NCBI GenBank assembly: GCA_035235625.1
Contig: CP141148.1
Coordinates: forward strand, 17,981,057-18,045,056
DNA from: Saururus chinensis
Lineage: Eukaryota; Streptophyta; Magnoliopsida; Piperales; Saururaceae
DNA length: 64,000 nt
Direction: 5' to 3'
Under the pieces are notes generated by a model that did no database searches, was not told the DNA's origin, and was given only the letters and a program-made list of their open reading frames with translations. The translations under genes and the position numbers were made by a program. Below are positions 1-11,932 of this stretch, one piece after another; the stretch's first letter is position 1; the number at the start of each line of letters is the position of its first letter.

Positions 1-1528
1 ATCTTCAAGAGTCTTCTTATGTGGTGGAACATAATTTGAAGAAAAAGGTACTTGCATATTTGACTCATTTCTCCAACTAAAGTTAGGATGATTTCTCCAA
101 TTAGGAGTATAAGTTTCAAAATAAGGAGAAGACAAAGGTCTTTTGTAGGTATTCATAACATTTGCTTGAGTATGCAACACTTCTTCAAAAGCATAGATTG
201 TTGGACAATCTTGTGTTTGGTGTCTATCACTCTCACATATACTACAAATATTTTGTGCTTTTTGAGAAGCTTTAGACATGTTTTCCCTATTAATTTCCAT
301 AGCCTCAACTTTTCTAGTTAAACTTGTAATTTTTGCTTTTACATCATCCTCTTCTTTAAGAAGGTACATACCCCCCATAGTTGTCCTATTAGATTAGGTC
401 TTATTACTACTTTCAAATTCATTAGAACTTTTCCATGATTGAGTATTTTCAGCCAACACATCAAAATAGTCCCATGCTTCCTCTGGTTCTTTACTAAAAA
501 AATTTCTATTACACATCATTTCAACAAATTGTCTCATTTGAAAAGTCAAGTCATTATAAAAGAAACTAATTGAACGCCATGTTTCAATCCATGATGTGGG
601 CACAATAACAAAACTTCTTTAAATCTTTCTCAACATTGAAAGAAAGTTTTATTTTCTTTTTATAAAAAGTTCATAATGTTTTTTCTAAGTATATTAGTTC
701 TATGAGTGGGGAAATTTTTTTCAAAATTCTCTTTGCATTTCTTGCCATGTTCTAATGGATCTTGGTTTCAAAGAATTCAACCAATTTTTTTCTTTTTTCT
801 TTAAAGAAAATGGAAAGAGTTTTAATCTAATAACATCATTTGAAACATTTTGGTTTAGCAAAATTGTACAAACCTCTTCAAACCCTTTTAAATGCAAATA
901 TGGGTTTTTCGAATATAAGCCATAAAATTTGGGTAGTAATTGAATTACACCCGGCTTGAGTTCAAAACCACCCACATTAGTTGGAAAAATCATGCAAGAA
1001 GGAGAACGTGATCTAGTTACTTGTTAATAATCATGCAAGATTTTAACTTGAGTATTTTGTCCATTATTATCCTCATTATCACTTCTTTGTTACTCATTAA
1101 TTCTTAGATCCTCCATTGTATTTAAAAAAAAAAGAATTTTCAAAAGATTTGTTCACTCTTCTCAATCGTCTAGAATTATCACACACCCATGTGAACATGC
1201 AACAATAAATTTTTTTGGTAACAAACGAAAGTAAAAGTGCATAAATTAAATAACAAAATATAAAAAGTTAGAGAGTTATAAGTTAATAGACAAAATTTAA
1301 ATTGCAAAATAAGGCCAAAGGCACTATCAAGGTACACGTTTGATCCCAAAAAATTTCCAGTGGTAACAAGGGTAGTGCCTTCGGTCTAAAAAAAATGCAG
1401 AATTTAAATACTAAAAGTAAATGACTGAATTTAAAGATTTAGTGTACACAAATAAAAGTTAGAGAATTAGTAAAGTTAGAGTGAGGGTGAGTTTTTTTTC
1501 ATAATGGATTCTTGTCACACGTTGCAAT

Positions 1529-1545
1529 CCCCAGCAACGGCGCCA
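1529..1545 (-). other. Primer-binding site of element A
   Basis: Three bases inside the LTR the minus strand reads TGGCGCCGTTGCTGGGG. This is one base from the usual Athila/Tat primer site, which in that group is thought to pair with the 3' end of a tRNA-Asp. Elements B and C have related but more changed sites. Confidence 0.8.
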
Positions 1546-1548
1546 ATT

Positions 1549-2997
1549 TGTTATTACGTCTGAACCAAGACTATGAAGAAGTGAAATTCATATTTGTTTT
1601 ACTTGTCAATTGTAGTTGATAAGGTCGATCTACAGGAAAAACCTTGTGTAACAAAGAAAATGATTACGAAAAAAAATAGAGGAAAGAAAAATTAAGAAAG
1701 AAAGAGTGGAAGAATATTGAGGCAATAAAGAGTTAAGAAATTAATAAGAAAAAATATTAAGGCATTAAGGGTCATTGTAATATCTAATGATGTTCTTCAT
1801 GTGTCATGTTATTTCAATTAAAATCTAATGAAAATTCTATCTAACTGGAAGATATGAACATTAAAATTAAAAATAAAAATAGAAAATGCTTTGGATAGTT
1901 GAAAGATAAAAATAATTGTTTCTTTAAGAGTTCTATGTATCAAAATTACAAAAGATAAAAAAGGAGATCCTTCAAGCATCATATGTATCCAAATCATAAA
2001 GAAACAAGATGTAGAATAATATTAAATAAATATCACTTTAAATAACCAATACTTACTTGAAACCATTGAGGAAACATGAATAAAACTTCATTAGATTGTT
2101 ACAAATCACTTTTAGCCTTAGTTTGAGAATTTAGAAAGTGATTACAATAAAAATAAAACCAAAAATACAAAAGAAGAGAAGAAAATTAGGAGAAGAGGAC
2201 TCCAAATAGGAGGGGATGATGCCTCTTTCACGTCCACCCCTCTATTTATAGGAGTAGAAGGGGTTGCTTCAAAGAGGAAAGTCCAATCATATCTCTAGGT
2301 TGCATCCTCGTTGATTACCTGATTAGTTGCTTCTTTGGCAATGATTATAGTATAAATCAATCAATCAAATAAATTAATGATTTGTTTAGCAAATAGCTAT
2401 ATTTGAATCTTCCTTTAGTTATCCAATTAGCCTCATTGTCTTTCCTTATGTGTATCAATCACAACAAATGAAAATATTCTTCATGTGTTGGCTTCTGGTT
2501 AGTTTATTAGCTGTCTGCGTACATTCCGGATTTGACCCATATAGATTCAAAATTTTGAATTTATTCTAGAAATAGAGATTATACCCATAGAAGTCTTCTT
2601 TCCAATTCCATCATAATCGTATCAATCTAAATTTTATATAGAAAGATATAGTCAAAATACTAGGGCTATGTCAATCTGTCCAGATCAGCTTCTTCCATAA
2701 TTTAGTTTTCTTGATGCAAATATGAAATCCAACGGGTCCACAAGGTTGTGTTCAATAATTCCATACATGTTTGGACCTTAGGAGCTCATTCTTGACTTTT
2801 AAATAGCTTTGGGTAGTTGGGCTTCACTTCCTCTTCCAGTTAGATCCTGTTGAAGATTGTTTAGGCATGTAAACTTAATTAAGGTCTAACTAACTTATTC
2901 AAAACATAAATAGCCCAAATAAGTAATGAATTAACACAAAATAGAATTGTAATTCAAAATGTGAGAACATTTAATTGAACATTATTTCAATGCATCA
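1549..2997 (-). repeat. 5' LTR of element A
   Basis: On the minus strand the LTR starts TGATGCATTGAAATAATG at 2997 and ends in AATAACA at 1549, so it has TG...CA ends and is about 1.45 kb long. It aligns with the LTRs of elements B, C and D. A TATAAATA box on the minus strand lies at 2243-2250, at the same relative place as in the LTRs of element C. The flanking bases at 2998-3002 are AACCC; the matching target duplication would be outside the window. Confidence 0.85.
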
Positions 2998-3430
2998 AAC
3001 CCTATACCATACGATGAAAACAAAAAACATATCAAGTCATGTGTTTAAGCATATATGTAACAACAATATAATTATGTTGCAAGAAATTTAAAATAATAGG
3101 TATAATGTAAAAAAAATAAGTTATTGTAGATCAAACCTCTTCATTAACAACATGAATGTTCATAACTATCCCTGATCCTTTTGAATTGTCATATGAGCAT
3201 ACTTGGCTTTTGCCCAAGATTAAATATTTTATTATCCATTTGTCCATGCTTGCTGACAACTTAGATATTGGAATGTAATTCATAGCTATCACAAATATGA
3301 TAAAACAATTTAAAAGAATATAGTCAAGTTATCAATGAAAGATTGACATAAAAAATCATTAACCAAACATTAATTATAATAAAATTTACAAATTATCTAG
3401 TAAATAATTCTTTAAATATAACATTTCTAG
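2998..3430. other. AT-rich spacer between element A and the Helitron relic
   Basis: No gene is seen. The stretch lies directly downstream, on the minus strand, of the helicase relic. It may belong to the same Helitron, but no Helitron 3' end (CTRR after a short hairpin) was found. Confidence 0.4.
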
Positions 3431-4400
3431 TCACCTCAAGTGGAGTTTATTGTCTATAGAACATTTAAGCAAGATTTTTGTTTTTGACTTAGTTGTACCT
3501 CTTGACAAAGCAACATATAACTGACTATGAGAAAAAATAGGCTCTGGTAAGTACAACCCTTCATGCTTAATCGTTTGACGTTGTGCTTTATTATTGGTCA
3601 TCACAAATGCCAATCATATTGAAAATTGTTCATGTTTAAAATGAAATGGGCGTTTTTCATTATCAACTGGCATAAGAGGAATTCTTGTCAAGAAAACACT
3701 TTTTCCCTTGTATTCTCTATTTGCAATTTCTGCATGTATAACATTCCTTTCAAAGTTGATGCAAATCAATCTTATTCCATTACACAAACCATTTATAGGA
3801 TCTATGTTTTGCAATAACATAACTGGACAGTTTTTCTTGAAGACAAATTTAATGTGGTGACAAGCCATTTGGAGTTAGTGTGTTTAAAAACTCCTGTGGA
3901 TATAATTGTTGGTATTGTCAACTGTCATATCATAATTGTAGTATGTTATTGTCTCACCGATACATAATGACACAACCCTAGCATTAATTTGGTCAACATA
4001 TTCATTCTTTGTGGTCAATATGCATCTTTTTGCCAAATAAGATTGGTCTAGAACCTGGGTTTCTATAGATGGGAATATCTCAACAATTACCTTAGAAGTT
4101 CCAACTTCAAAATCAATAGTTCAATCAACATATATGGTGGTATGCAAATATAATCATCTTGAACACAAGGCTCATCACCGTCTCCAACATGAAGCAAATA
4201 TGAACAAAAGCCTGGGTCACTCATAGCTCGCATATTTTTAGTTAGTGGCAATATCTCAACATTTTTCCAAATATGTGAGCATACCAAGGATGCATCAACA
4301 ATTTCCTCTCTTGTTTCACGAAGTATAACTGGCAACACTTGCCGAAAATCCCCACTGAACACAACCACCTTTCCACCAAAGTGGTTTCTTACAATCAAAT
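3431..4400 (-). pseudogene. Decayed Helitron Pif1-like helicase, C-terminal half
   Basis: The minus strand carries the second half of the Pif1-family helicase domain that ends the Rep/Helicase protein of plant Helitrons. Visible landmarks in order are NHFGGKVVVFSGDFRQVLPV (about 4390-4330), a region with KRCILTTKNEYVDQIN-like residues (about 4040-3985), CPVMLLQNIDPINGLCNG (about 3825-3770), VIHAEIA, and near the end TNNKAQRQTI and LYVALSRG before a stop at 3431. These correspond to the middle and C-terminal Pif1 motifs. The Walker A motif and the whole Rep part are missing, because the homology stops at about 4400 where the CACTA-like element begins. The reading is split into at least three frames, with a stop inside the segment before the CPVMLL motif, so it cannot make a working helicase. 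It is a relic of a rolling-circle DNA transposon, not a host PIF1 gene: the wording of the motifs is that of Helitron copies. Confidence 0.85.
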
Positions 4401-4402
4401 TT

Positions 4403-4925
4403 AAAGGTCGCTAATAGTCCCCTAAGCATCACTAATGACTATTAGCGACAGATACAAAATGCCGTCATAAGCATTGCAAAAAGTGTCGTTGCTATTGCCT
4501 ATTAGCAGTGCATAACACCAAGCGTTGCAAATAGTGCCTATTAGTGACGCATGTCTATGCATCACAATTAGTAAAACTAGGTTGCTAATAAAAAATTATT
4601 AGCGATGCTTATTTCTTAGCGTTGCTAATGATAAGTGATTAGCGATGTTATTCTATACATTGCTAATAGAAAACCAATTTAAAAAAAATTAAAAATAACT
4701 TATTAGCAACATATAACGATAAGCATCGCTAATAAGCCCTTATTAGCGACACTTTCTTATACGTCACTAATAGAATAACGTTTTTTTTTAAAATACTTAT
4801 TCAAAGCACAACTAATAATATAATATTAAAAACTTTAAATATAATAGTGATGCTTTGTAAAGTGTCACTAATACATTTTAAAAAATTTTAAAAACACTTT
4901 AGCGAAGCTTTCATATGCGTCGCTA
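4403..4925. repeat. Left subterminal repeat zone of CACTA element 1
   Basis: At least a dozen copies of TATTAGCGACGC-like 12-mers in both orientations occur, usually in inverted pairs spaced 15-30 bases apart. They match those at the right end (about 10750-11168) and in CACTA element 2. Confidence 0.85.
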
Positions 4926-4939
4926 AAGTTGAAATTTTT

Positions 4940-5720
4940 TTTTCAAAAAATCCCCAGTGGCCTAGGCCGGAGGATGGCGCAATGCTGAAATCCGGCCCCC
5001 TTCTATCCCCAGCTCTGGCCCCTCCTCTGAAAATCAGAGGGGGGGCAGAGCAGGGGGGAGCGGGAGGATGGCAGCGTCCTCCGGCCCGCACCCCTCCCGT
5101 CTCCCTGGCACAACCTGCCTCCTTCACCCCCCCTCCTCTGATTCGGGGAAGGGTGGACCAAAGCAGGGGGAAAGAGGGGAGCTGAGCAAGGGGAGCGGGA
5201 GGGTGGTGGCGGTGCCATCCTCCGGCCCCCCACCCCGTCCCCCCTCTCCCCGGCTCTGCCCCCCTCCTCTGAAAATCAAAGGAAGGGGGTAAGGAGGGCG
5301 GGCAGAGCAGGGGGAGAAGGGGGGAGAGGAAGGATGGTGGTGCAGTCCTCCGACCCCCCACCCCTCTCCCGGTCTCCCCTCTCTCTGGCTCCACCCCACT
5401 CCTCCCCCTCCTCTGAAAATAAGAGGGGGGAAGGAGGGGAGGCAGAGCTGGGGGAGAGGGGCAACTAGATCCGGGGGAGAGGGGGTGCAAAGCAGGGGAG
5501 AGGAGGCGTGGAGTTGGGGGAGGGGGGGACCGGAGGTGGTGGGGTGCCAGAGGATGGCGCTGCCCTGCCGTCCTTTGGTCCCGATGGAGGGGGGCGGAGC
5601 AGAGGGGAGAGCGGCGACCGGAAGGGATGAGGGGGTTGGGGGGCCGGAGGACTGCGGTGCCCAGGAGGGAACGAGACTGCAGGGGAGAGGGAAGGCCCTA
5701 AGCAGGAAAAATTTCTCCCA
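4940..5720. repeat. GC-rich internal block of CACTA element 1
   Basis: An abrupt GC-rich island stands out in an AT-rich neighbourhood. It is built from imperfect repeats that share a segment like ATCCTCCGGCCCCCCACCCC and a short hairpin CTCTGAAAATCAGAG, with many runs of four or more G. Open frames run through it on both strands but consist of Pro/Gly/Arg/Ser low-complexity text, so they are not called as genes. G-quadruplex formation is plausible. Confidence 0.75.
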
Positions 5721-5997
5721 TGCGCAAAATTTTCCCGTGCGGGCGGTATTTGGCCCGCGTAATCCTTTATTAAAAAAAAATTTATTAGCGACCTCTCAAC
5801 AAGCTCGATAATAATTTCTTTATTTGCAACATATACAGTATGCGTCATTAATACATACTTTTTTAGCGACACATAGATGTATAGATCGCTAAAATATTAG
5901 GTAATAGCAACATATAGACATATGCGTCGCCACTACCCGGATTATTAGCGACGCAAAATATTATGAGTTGCTATTACTTTTTTTTTTTCAAAACAAT

Positions 5998-6510
5998 ATA
6001 TAATTCCATTCTCTCTCCTCTCTTCTCTCTCTACACACTTTCTCTCTCTACCCTCTTCTCCCCTCTTTCTTACTCTACCTACTTTCTCTCCGTACCCTCT
6101 CCCCTCTTTCTCTCTCTTCTCTCTCTCCTCTCCTCTCCCCTCTCCTCCCTCTGTCACTCTCCCGTCTTTTATCTCCTCTCTCCCTCCCCTTCTCTCTCCT
6201 CCTCTTTCCCTCTTTCTCTCTTCTCTCTATCTCTCCTCTCTCTCTCTCTCCCTCTCTCTCTCCTCCTCTCTCTCTCCCTCTTTCATTCTCTCTCCTCTCC
6301 CCTCTCCTCTATCTCTTCCCCTCTCCTCTCCTCTCTCCCCTCTTTCTCTCCTCTCTCTCTTCTCTCTCTCTTTCTCTATCTCTCTCTCTCCCCCTCTCAC
6401 TCTCTCCTCTCTTCTCTTTCTCTACTCTCTTCCTATCTCTCTCTATCCTCTCCTCTCTCTCTCCCTCCCCCCCCCCCCCTTCCTCTCTTTGTCCCCCTCT
6501 CTATTTTCTA
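5998..6510. repeat. Long CT-rich pyrimidine tract
   Basis: About 500 bases are almost purely C and T on the plus strand (TCTC, CCTCT, TTTCTC mixtures), ending in a C run. It is the longest of a series of such tracts between the hairpin modules of this element. Confidence 0.9.
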
Positions 6511-9500
6511 TTAATTTTTTTAAAATAATTTACACTATTCACAACACATCTATGTGCATCACTACTACACGATGTAGTGGCGACATATAGCTTTATGAGT
6601 AATAGCAGTGACGCATATCACTAAACATCGCTATTACCCTAAGGTAACAGTGACACTTAAATGTATGCGTCGCTACTATTATTTTCTTGATGTTTTATTT
6701 TTTAAAAATAATTTATAAAAAATTTCTATATCTCTCCTCATTCTCTCTCTACACTCACCCACTCTCACTCTACTCTCTCCCCTCTTTGTTTTTCTCTCTC
6801 TCTCTCTCCTGTCTCTTCCCTCTTTCTCTTCTCTCTCTCCTCTCTCTCTATCTTCTCTCTCCTCTATCTCCCACTTTCTCTCTCCTCTCCTCTCCTCTTC
6901 TCTCTCTCTTCTCTCTCTCACTCCTCTCTCTCCTCCTCGCTCCTCACTCCTCACTCCTCTCTACTCTCTCTCCTCTCTCTCTTTCTCATTCTATCTCTCC
7001 ACTTCTATCCACTCTCTCCTCTCTCTCCCTACCTCTCTCTTCCGCTCTCACCCTCTCTTTCTCCCCCCTCTCTATTTTCTATTAATTTTTTTAAAATAAT
7101 TTACACTATTTGCAATGCATAACTCTATGAGCCGCAACTACACGATGTAGTAGAGACTTATAGCTTTATTCATCGCTACTACCATAGGGTAGTAGCAACA
7201 CATATTGCTAAGTGTCACTTCTATCCTCTCTCTCTCCCTTCCTCCATCTCTTTTCCGCTCTCTTCCTCTCTTTCTCCCCCCTCTCTATTTTCTAGTAATT
7301 TTTTTAAAATAATTTACACTATTTGAAACGCATAACTCTATGAGCCACAACTACACAATGTAGTAGAGACTTATAGCTGTATTCGTCGCTACAATCGTAG
7401 GGTAGTAGCGACACATATTGCTAAGCGTCGCTACTACTATTTTTTTAAAGTTTTATTTTTAAAAAATAGTTTATAATTAAAGACAATTTCTCTCTCTCCT
7501 ATCCTCTCCTCTCTCTCTCTCTCTTTCTCCTCTCTCTCCTCCAACTCTCTCCTCTCTCCTCTCTTCCTATCTCTCTCTCTCCCTCTCTCTTCCGCTCTCT
7601 CCGTCCCTCTCTCTCCCCCTCTCTATTTTCTATTAATATTTTTTTTTAAATAATTTTCACTATTCATGACGCATAACTCTATGAGTCGCTACTACACGAT
7701 GCGGTAGTGACATATAGCTTTACGCGTTGCTACGACCTTAGGGTAGTAGTGACACATATCGCTAAGTGTTGCTACAAAGGTAGTAATGACACTTAAATGT
7801 ATGCATCACTACTATTATTTTTTTAATGTTTTACTTTTTTTAAAATAATTTATAATTAAATAAACTCTCTCTACACTCACTCACTCTCTCTCTACCCACT
7901 TTCCCCTCTTTCTCTCTCTCTCTTCTCTCTCCCTCTCCTCTCCTCTCCTTTCCACTTGTCTCTCTCCCCCCTCCCTCTCTCTCCCTCTCTCCTCTCCTCT
8001 CCACTCCACTCGTCTCTCTCCCTCCCTCTCTTTCACTCCTCTCTGTCCTCTCTATTCTCTCTCTCCCCCTATCTCTTCTCCTTTCTCCTCTCTCCTGTTT
8101 CTTCTCTCTCTTTCTCATTCTCACTCTCCTCCTCTCTCCTCTTTCTCTATCTCCTCTCACTCTCCCTTCCTCCCTGTCTCTCCCTCTCTTTCTCCCCTCT
8201 CCTATTTTTTATTAATTTTTATAAATAATTTACACTATTTGCGATGCAAAACTCTATGCACCGCTACTACACGATGTAGTAGAGACGTATAGCTTTATGC
8301 ATCGCTACTACCTTAGGGTAGTAGCGACACATGTGGCTAAGCGTCACTGCTACCCTAAGGTAGTAGCGACACTTAAATGTATGTGTCACTACTATTATTT
8401 TTTAAAGTTTTATTTTTTTTAAATAATTTATAAGTAAAAACAATTTCACTCTCTCCTCTCTCTCCCTCTCTCTCTTTCCTCTCTCCTCTCTCTCCTCTCT
8501 TCCTATCTCTCTCTCCCTCCCTCTCTCTTCCTCTCTCTCCCTTCCTCCCTCTCTCTCCTCCTCTCTCCCCCTCTCTAATTTCTATTAATATTTTTTAAAA
8601 ATAATTTACACTATTCGTGACGCATAACTCTATGTGTCGCAAGCTTTATGTGTTGCTACTACCTCATATCGCTAAGGGTGTCTACAAGGTAGTAGTGACA
8701 CTTAAATGTATGCATCACTACTATTATCTTTTAATGTTTTAATTTTTTTAAAATAATTTATAATTAAAAAAATCTCTCTCTAAACTCTCTCTCTACACTC
8801 TCTCTCTCTCTCTTCTCTCCTCTCCACTCTCTCTCTCCGTCCCTCCCTCTCTCCTCCTCTCTCTTTCTCTCCTCTCTGTCCTCTCTCCCTCTCTCTTCCT
8901 CTCTCTCCCCTCTCCGTATCTCTCCTCTTTCCTCTCTCTTTCTCATTCTCTCTCTCCTCCTCTCTTCTCTCTTCTCTCCTCTATTCCTATATCTCTCTCC
9001 TCTCTCTCTCCCTCTCTCTCTCTCCTCTCTTCTCTCTCCTCTCTTCCTATCTCTCTCTCCCTCCCTCCTTCCCTCTCTCTCCCCCTCTCTATTTTCTATT
9101 AATATTTTTTAAAAATAATTTACACTATTTGTGACGCATAACTCTATGTGTCGCTACTACACAATGTAGCAATGACATATAGCTTTATGCATTGCTACTA
9201 CTTCAGGGTAGTAGCAACACATATCGCTAAGCGTCACTCCTAAGGTAGTAGTGATGCTTAAACATATGCATCACTACTATTATTTTTTTAATGTTTTAAT
9301 TTTCTAAAAAATAATTTATAGTTAAAAAAGTCTCTCTCTCCGCAACTTCTCTCTATACTTACTCTCTCTACCCTCTCTTCCATATTTCTCTCTCTCTTCT
9401 CTCTTCTCCTCTCTCCTCTCTTCTCCTCTCTCCTCTCTCTCTCTTCCTCCCTCTCTCCCTCTCTTTCTCTCCTCTCTGACCTCTCTCTTCTCTCTCTCCC

Positions 9501-10580
9501 CCTCTCTCCTCTCTTCCTATATCTCTCTCCCTTCCTCCCTCTCTCTCCCTCTCTTTCTCCCCCCTCTCTATTTTCTATTAATTTTTTTAAAATAATTTAC
9601 ACTATTTGAGACGCATAACTCTACACATTGCTACTACATGATGTAGTAGTGATGTATAGCTTTATGCGGAGCGAAACATATCAATCGCTAAGCGTCGCTA
9701 CGAAGGTAGTAGTGACGCTTAAATGTATGAGCCGCTACTATTATGTTTTTAATATTTTAATTTTTTGAAAAATAATTTATAATTAAAAACAATTTATCCC
9801 TCTCTCCTCTCCTCTCTCTCCCTTTCTCTATTTTCTATTAATATTTTTTTAAAATACTTTATACTATTTGCGACGCATAACTCTATGCGTCACTACTACA
9901 TGATGTAGTAGTGATGTATAGCTTTATGCCTAGCGATGCATATCGCTAAGCGTCGCTACTAAGGTACTTGTGATGCTTAAATGTATGCGTCACTACTATT
10001 ATGTTTTTAATATTTTAATTTTTTGAAAAAATAATTTATAATTAAAAACAATTTATCCCTCTCTCCTCTCCTCTCTCTCCCTTTCTCTATTTTCTATTAA
10101 TATTTTTTTAAAATACTTTATACTATTTGCGACGCATAACTCTATGCGTCACTACTACATGATGTAGTAGTGATGTATAGCTTTATGCCTAGCGATGCAT
10201 ATCGCTAAGCGTCGCTACTAAGGTAGTAGTGACGTTTAAATGTATGCATCGCTACTATTATTTTTTTAATATTTTAATGTTTTTAAAATAATTTATAACT
10301 AAAAAAATCTCTCTTTCTCTGCACTCACTCTCTCTACCCTCTCTCCCTTCTTTTTGTCTCTCTCTCCCCTCTCTCTCTTCTCTCCTCTCCTCTCGTCTCT
10401 CCCTCCCTCCCTCTCTCTTTCTCTCTTTTCTGTCCTCTTTCTCTATCCTCCTCTCTCCTCTCTCCTTTCTCCCCAATCTCTCCCTCTCTTCCTCTCTCTC
10501 CCTCACTTTCTCTCTTCTCTCTCTACCCTCTCTCCCCTCTCTATCTCCTCACTGTCTCTCTCTACCTGCTATTATTAAAG
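6510..10580. repeat. Array of about ten hairpin modules separated by CT tracts
   Basis: A module repeats about ten times. It opens with TTTCTATTAAT and a T-rich AT segment, continues with GCATAACTCTATG, a GATGTAGTAG-containing inverted repeat, AGCTTTATGC, then inverted copies of GTCGCTACTA and ACACATATCGCTAAG, and closes with TTTAATGTTTTAATTTTT-like text. Starts lie near 6505, 7077, 7290, 7625, 8210, 8578, 9097, 9571, 9826 and 10090. Spacing varies (about 210-590 bases) mostly because the CT tract between modules varies in length. Confidence 0.82.
9781..10250. repeat. Recent 259-bp tandem duplication within the array
   Basis: The sequence from 9781 to 10039 is repeated from 10040 onward with only a few differences over at least 210 bases, much closer than any other pair of modules. 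This marks a late unit duplication inside CACTA element 1. Confidence 0.85.
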
Positions 10581-10739
10581 CTACATTTTATTGAAAATTT
10601 AATTTTTATTCATTATTTATACAAATAGCAAATAATTAATAAATTATATGATATTTAAAAGTTTATTTTTACTTTTGCTTAATATTTACTTATTTGTCAT
10701 ATAACTATTTATTAAATAAAATTAATTAATAAAGATAAT

Positions 10740-11168
10740 AGTGAAGTTTGTAGGCAAGCATTGCTATTATCAATACTATTTCGACACATATTTACAGGCG
10801 TCGCTAATAGTTATAATTTTTTATTTTTTTCATTTGAAATTTATTACTATTAGTGACACTTTGAATAAGTGTTACTAATAGTACACATATTAGCAACGCT
10901 TTAGAAAAAGTGTTGCCAATATTTAAGAAATTTTTTTCTTTTTTTAAAAAGTGTATAACTATTAGCGACGCTTAACTTAAAGTGACGCTAATATTGTTTG
11001 TATTAGCGACGCTGTAAGGTATGCTTGGCCAATAAGTGGCTATTAGCGACACATAAGATTTTACATCGCTAATAGTTGATTTTGGGGTGATGATTTTATA
11101 TATGTCGTAAGTAGATGTTTTTAGTGATGCTTGTGTATGTGTCGCTAATAGTCAATTTTGTTGTAGTG
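10740..11168. repeat. Right subterminal repeat zone and terminus of CACTA element 1
   Basis: Alternating TTAGCGACGCTT and AGTGTCGCTAATAG copies lead up to the terminal TTGTTGTAGTG at 11158-11168. The next bases are TAA, followed by sequence that aligns with the LTR of element B. Confidence 0.85.
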
Positions 11169-11932
11169 TAACCCAAGCCTAACATATGGAGAATCTTTTT
11201 GGTAGTTTTGATTGATACACATAAGGAAAGATAATGGATAATTATTGGAAGACAAGGATACATATATGCTAAATAAATTTTGATTCATTTAATTGATTTA
11301 GAATATAATTATTACCAAAGAAGCAACAAATTAAGAAATCAATCAGGAAGTAATTAAGGGATATGATTGGACCTTCCCATTTGAAACAACCCCTTCTACT
11401 CTAATAAAAATAGGGGTGAATGTAGGAGATGCATCATCTCCTCTTATTTTAAGCTCTCTTCTCCTATTTTTCTTCTCTTCATTTGTAGCTTTAGTTTTAA
11501 AGTTTTATTGTAATAGCATGCTAAGCCCTCTAGCTAGGGCTAGATGTAATTTGTAGCAATCTAATGGAGTTCTATTTATATTTCATCAATGGTTTGAAGT
11601 AAGTATGGGTTATTTGAAGTGATGTTCATTTAATATTGTTCTTCGGCTTGTTTCTTTTTATCTTAAAACATAAGATGCTTAAAGCTCTCCTTCTTGATAT
11701 TTTACGGTTTCATATATAGAACTCTTCAAAAATAATTTTTTTTATCCTTCATCTATCCAAAGTATTACATATCTATATTTTATTTTTAATGTTCATATCT
11801 TTGAGTTACACATAATCTCAATTCCATTTTAATTAACATGACACATGAAGAACATCAGTAGATGTTACAACGATCCTTAATGCCTTAACATTTTATATTA
11901 TTGAATTAATCTTAACACTTTCATTGCATCAA
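11169..11932 (+). repeat. 5' LTR of element B, upstream segment
   Basis: The segment aligns with 31420-32065 in the 3' LTR of B and, reversed, with the LTRs of A and D. It starts at the terminus of CACTA element 1, so the first part of the LTR is not present here. It ends at the ATCAA target duplication (11928-11932) of element C and resumes at 21309. Confidence 0.85.

Larger units (their letters stand above)
1..2997 (-). mobile_element. Athila-like Ty3/Gypsy element A, 5' part (fossil, cut by window edge)
   Basis: This is the 5' end of an LTR retroelement read on the minus strand. A long LTR (1549-2997) is followed inward by a primer-binding site and then by a gag-like region between about 1200 and 1. 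The gag region contains the stretch FPTNVGGFELKPG and a FPFSLKKKEKNW-like segment typical of the Athila gag domain, and it closely matches the gag of element C at 13423-14830. The rest of the element lies left of the window. The coding part is broken in several places, so it is a fossil. A sequence-only age is not possible because the second LTR is not visible. Confidence 0.88.
4403..11168. mobile_element. CACTA-like (En/Spm) non-autonomous element 1
   Basis: The right end reads TTTTGTTGTAGTG, the complement of the CACTACAACAAAA end of plant CACTA elements. Both subterminal zones are packed with copies of TATTAGCGACGC and its complement, which in this superfamily are the likely transposase-binding repeats. 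The order inside is: subterminal repeats, a GC-rich block, pyrimidine tracts alternating with hairpin modules, an AT-rich piece, subterminal repeats. No transposase (TNPD/TNPA) coding was found, so it is non-autonomous. The left edge is set only by the start of the repeat zone; no CACTA sequence is present there, and the left flank (Helitron) differs from the right flank (LTR of element B), so the left end looks truncated or rearranged. Confidence 0.8.

Noticed and set aside
3431-4400. A host PIF1 helicase gene
   Set aside because: The motif wording is that of Helitron helicases, the N-terminal half is absent and the frame is broken.
4888-5872. Several overlapping Pro/Gly/Ser-rich open frames on both strands
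   Set aside because: They are a by-product of the GC-rich repeat block of CACTA element 1; all frames are low complexity with no domain, and frames on both strands are equally long.
5963-6514. 183-codon Ser/Leu/Pro frame
   Set aside because: It is the translation of a CT tract, which has no stop codons by composition. The same holds for similar frames at 6687-7085, 7956-8228, 10354-10578 and 24481-24860.
6510-10580. A CRISPR-like array of regularly spaced repeats
   Set aside because: Spacing is irregular, the spacers are CT simple sequence, and the repeats are the hairpin modules of a plant CACTA element.
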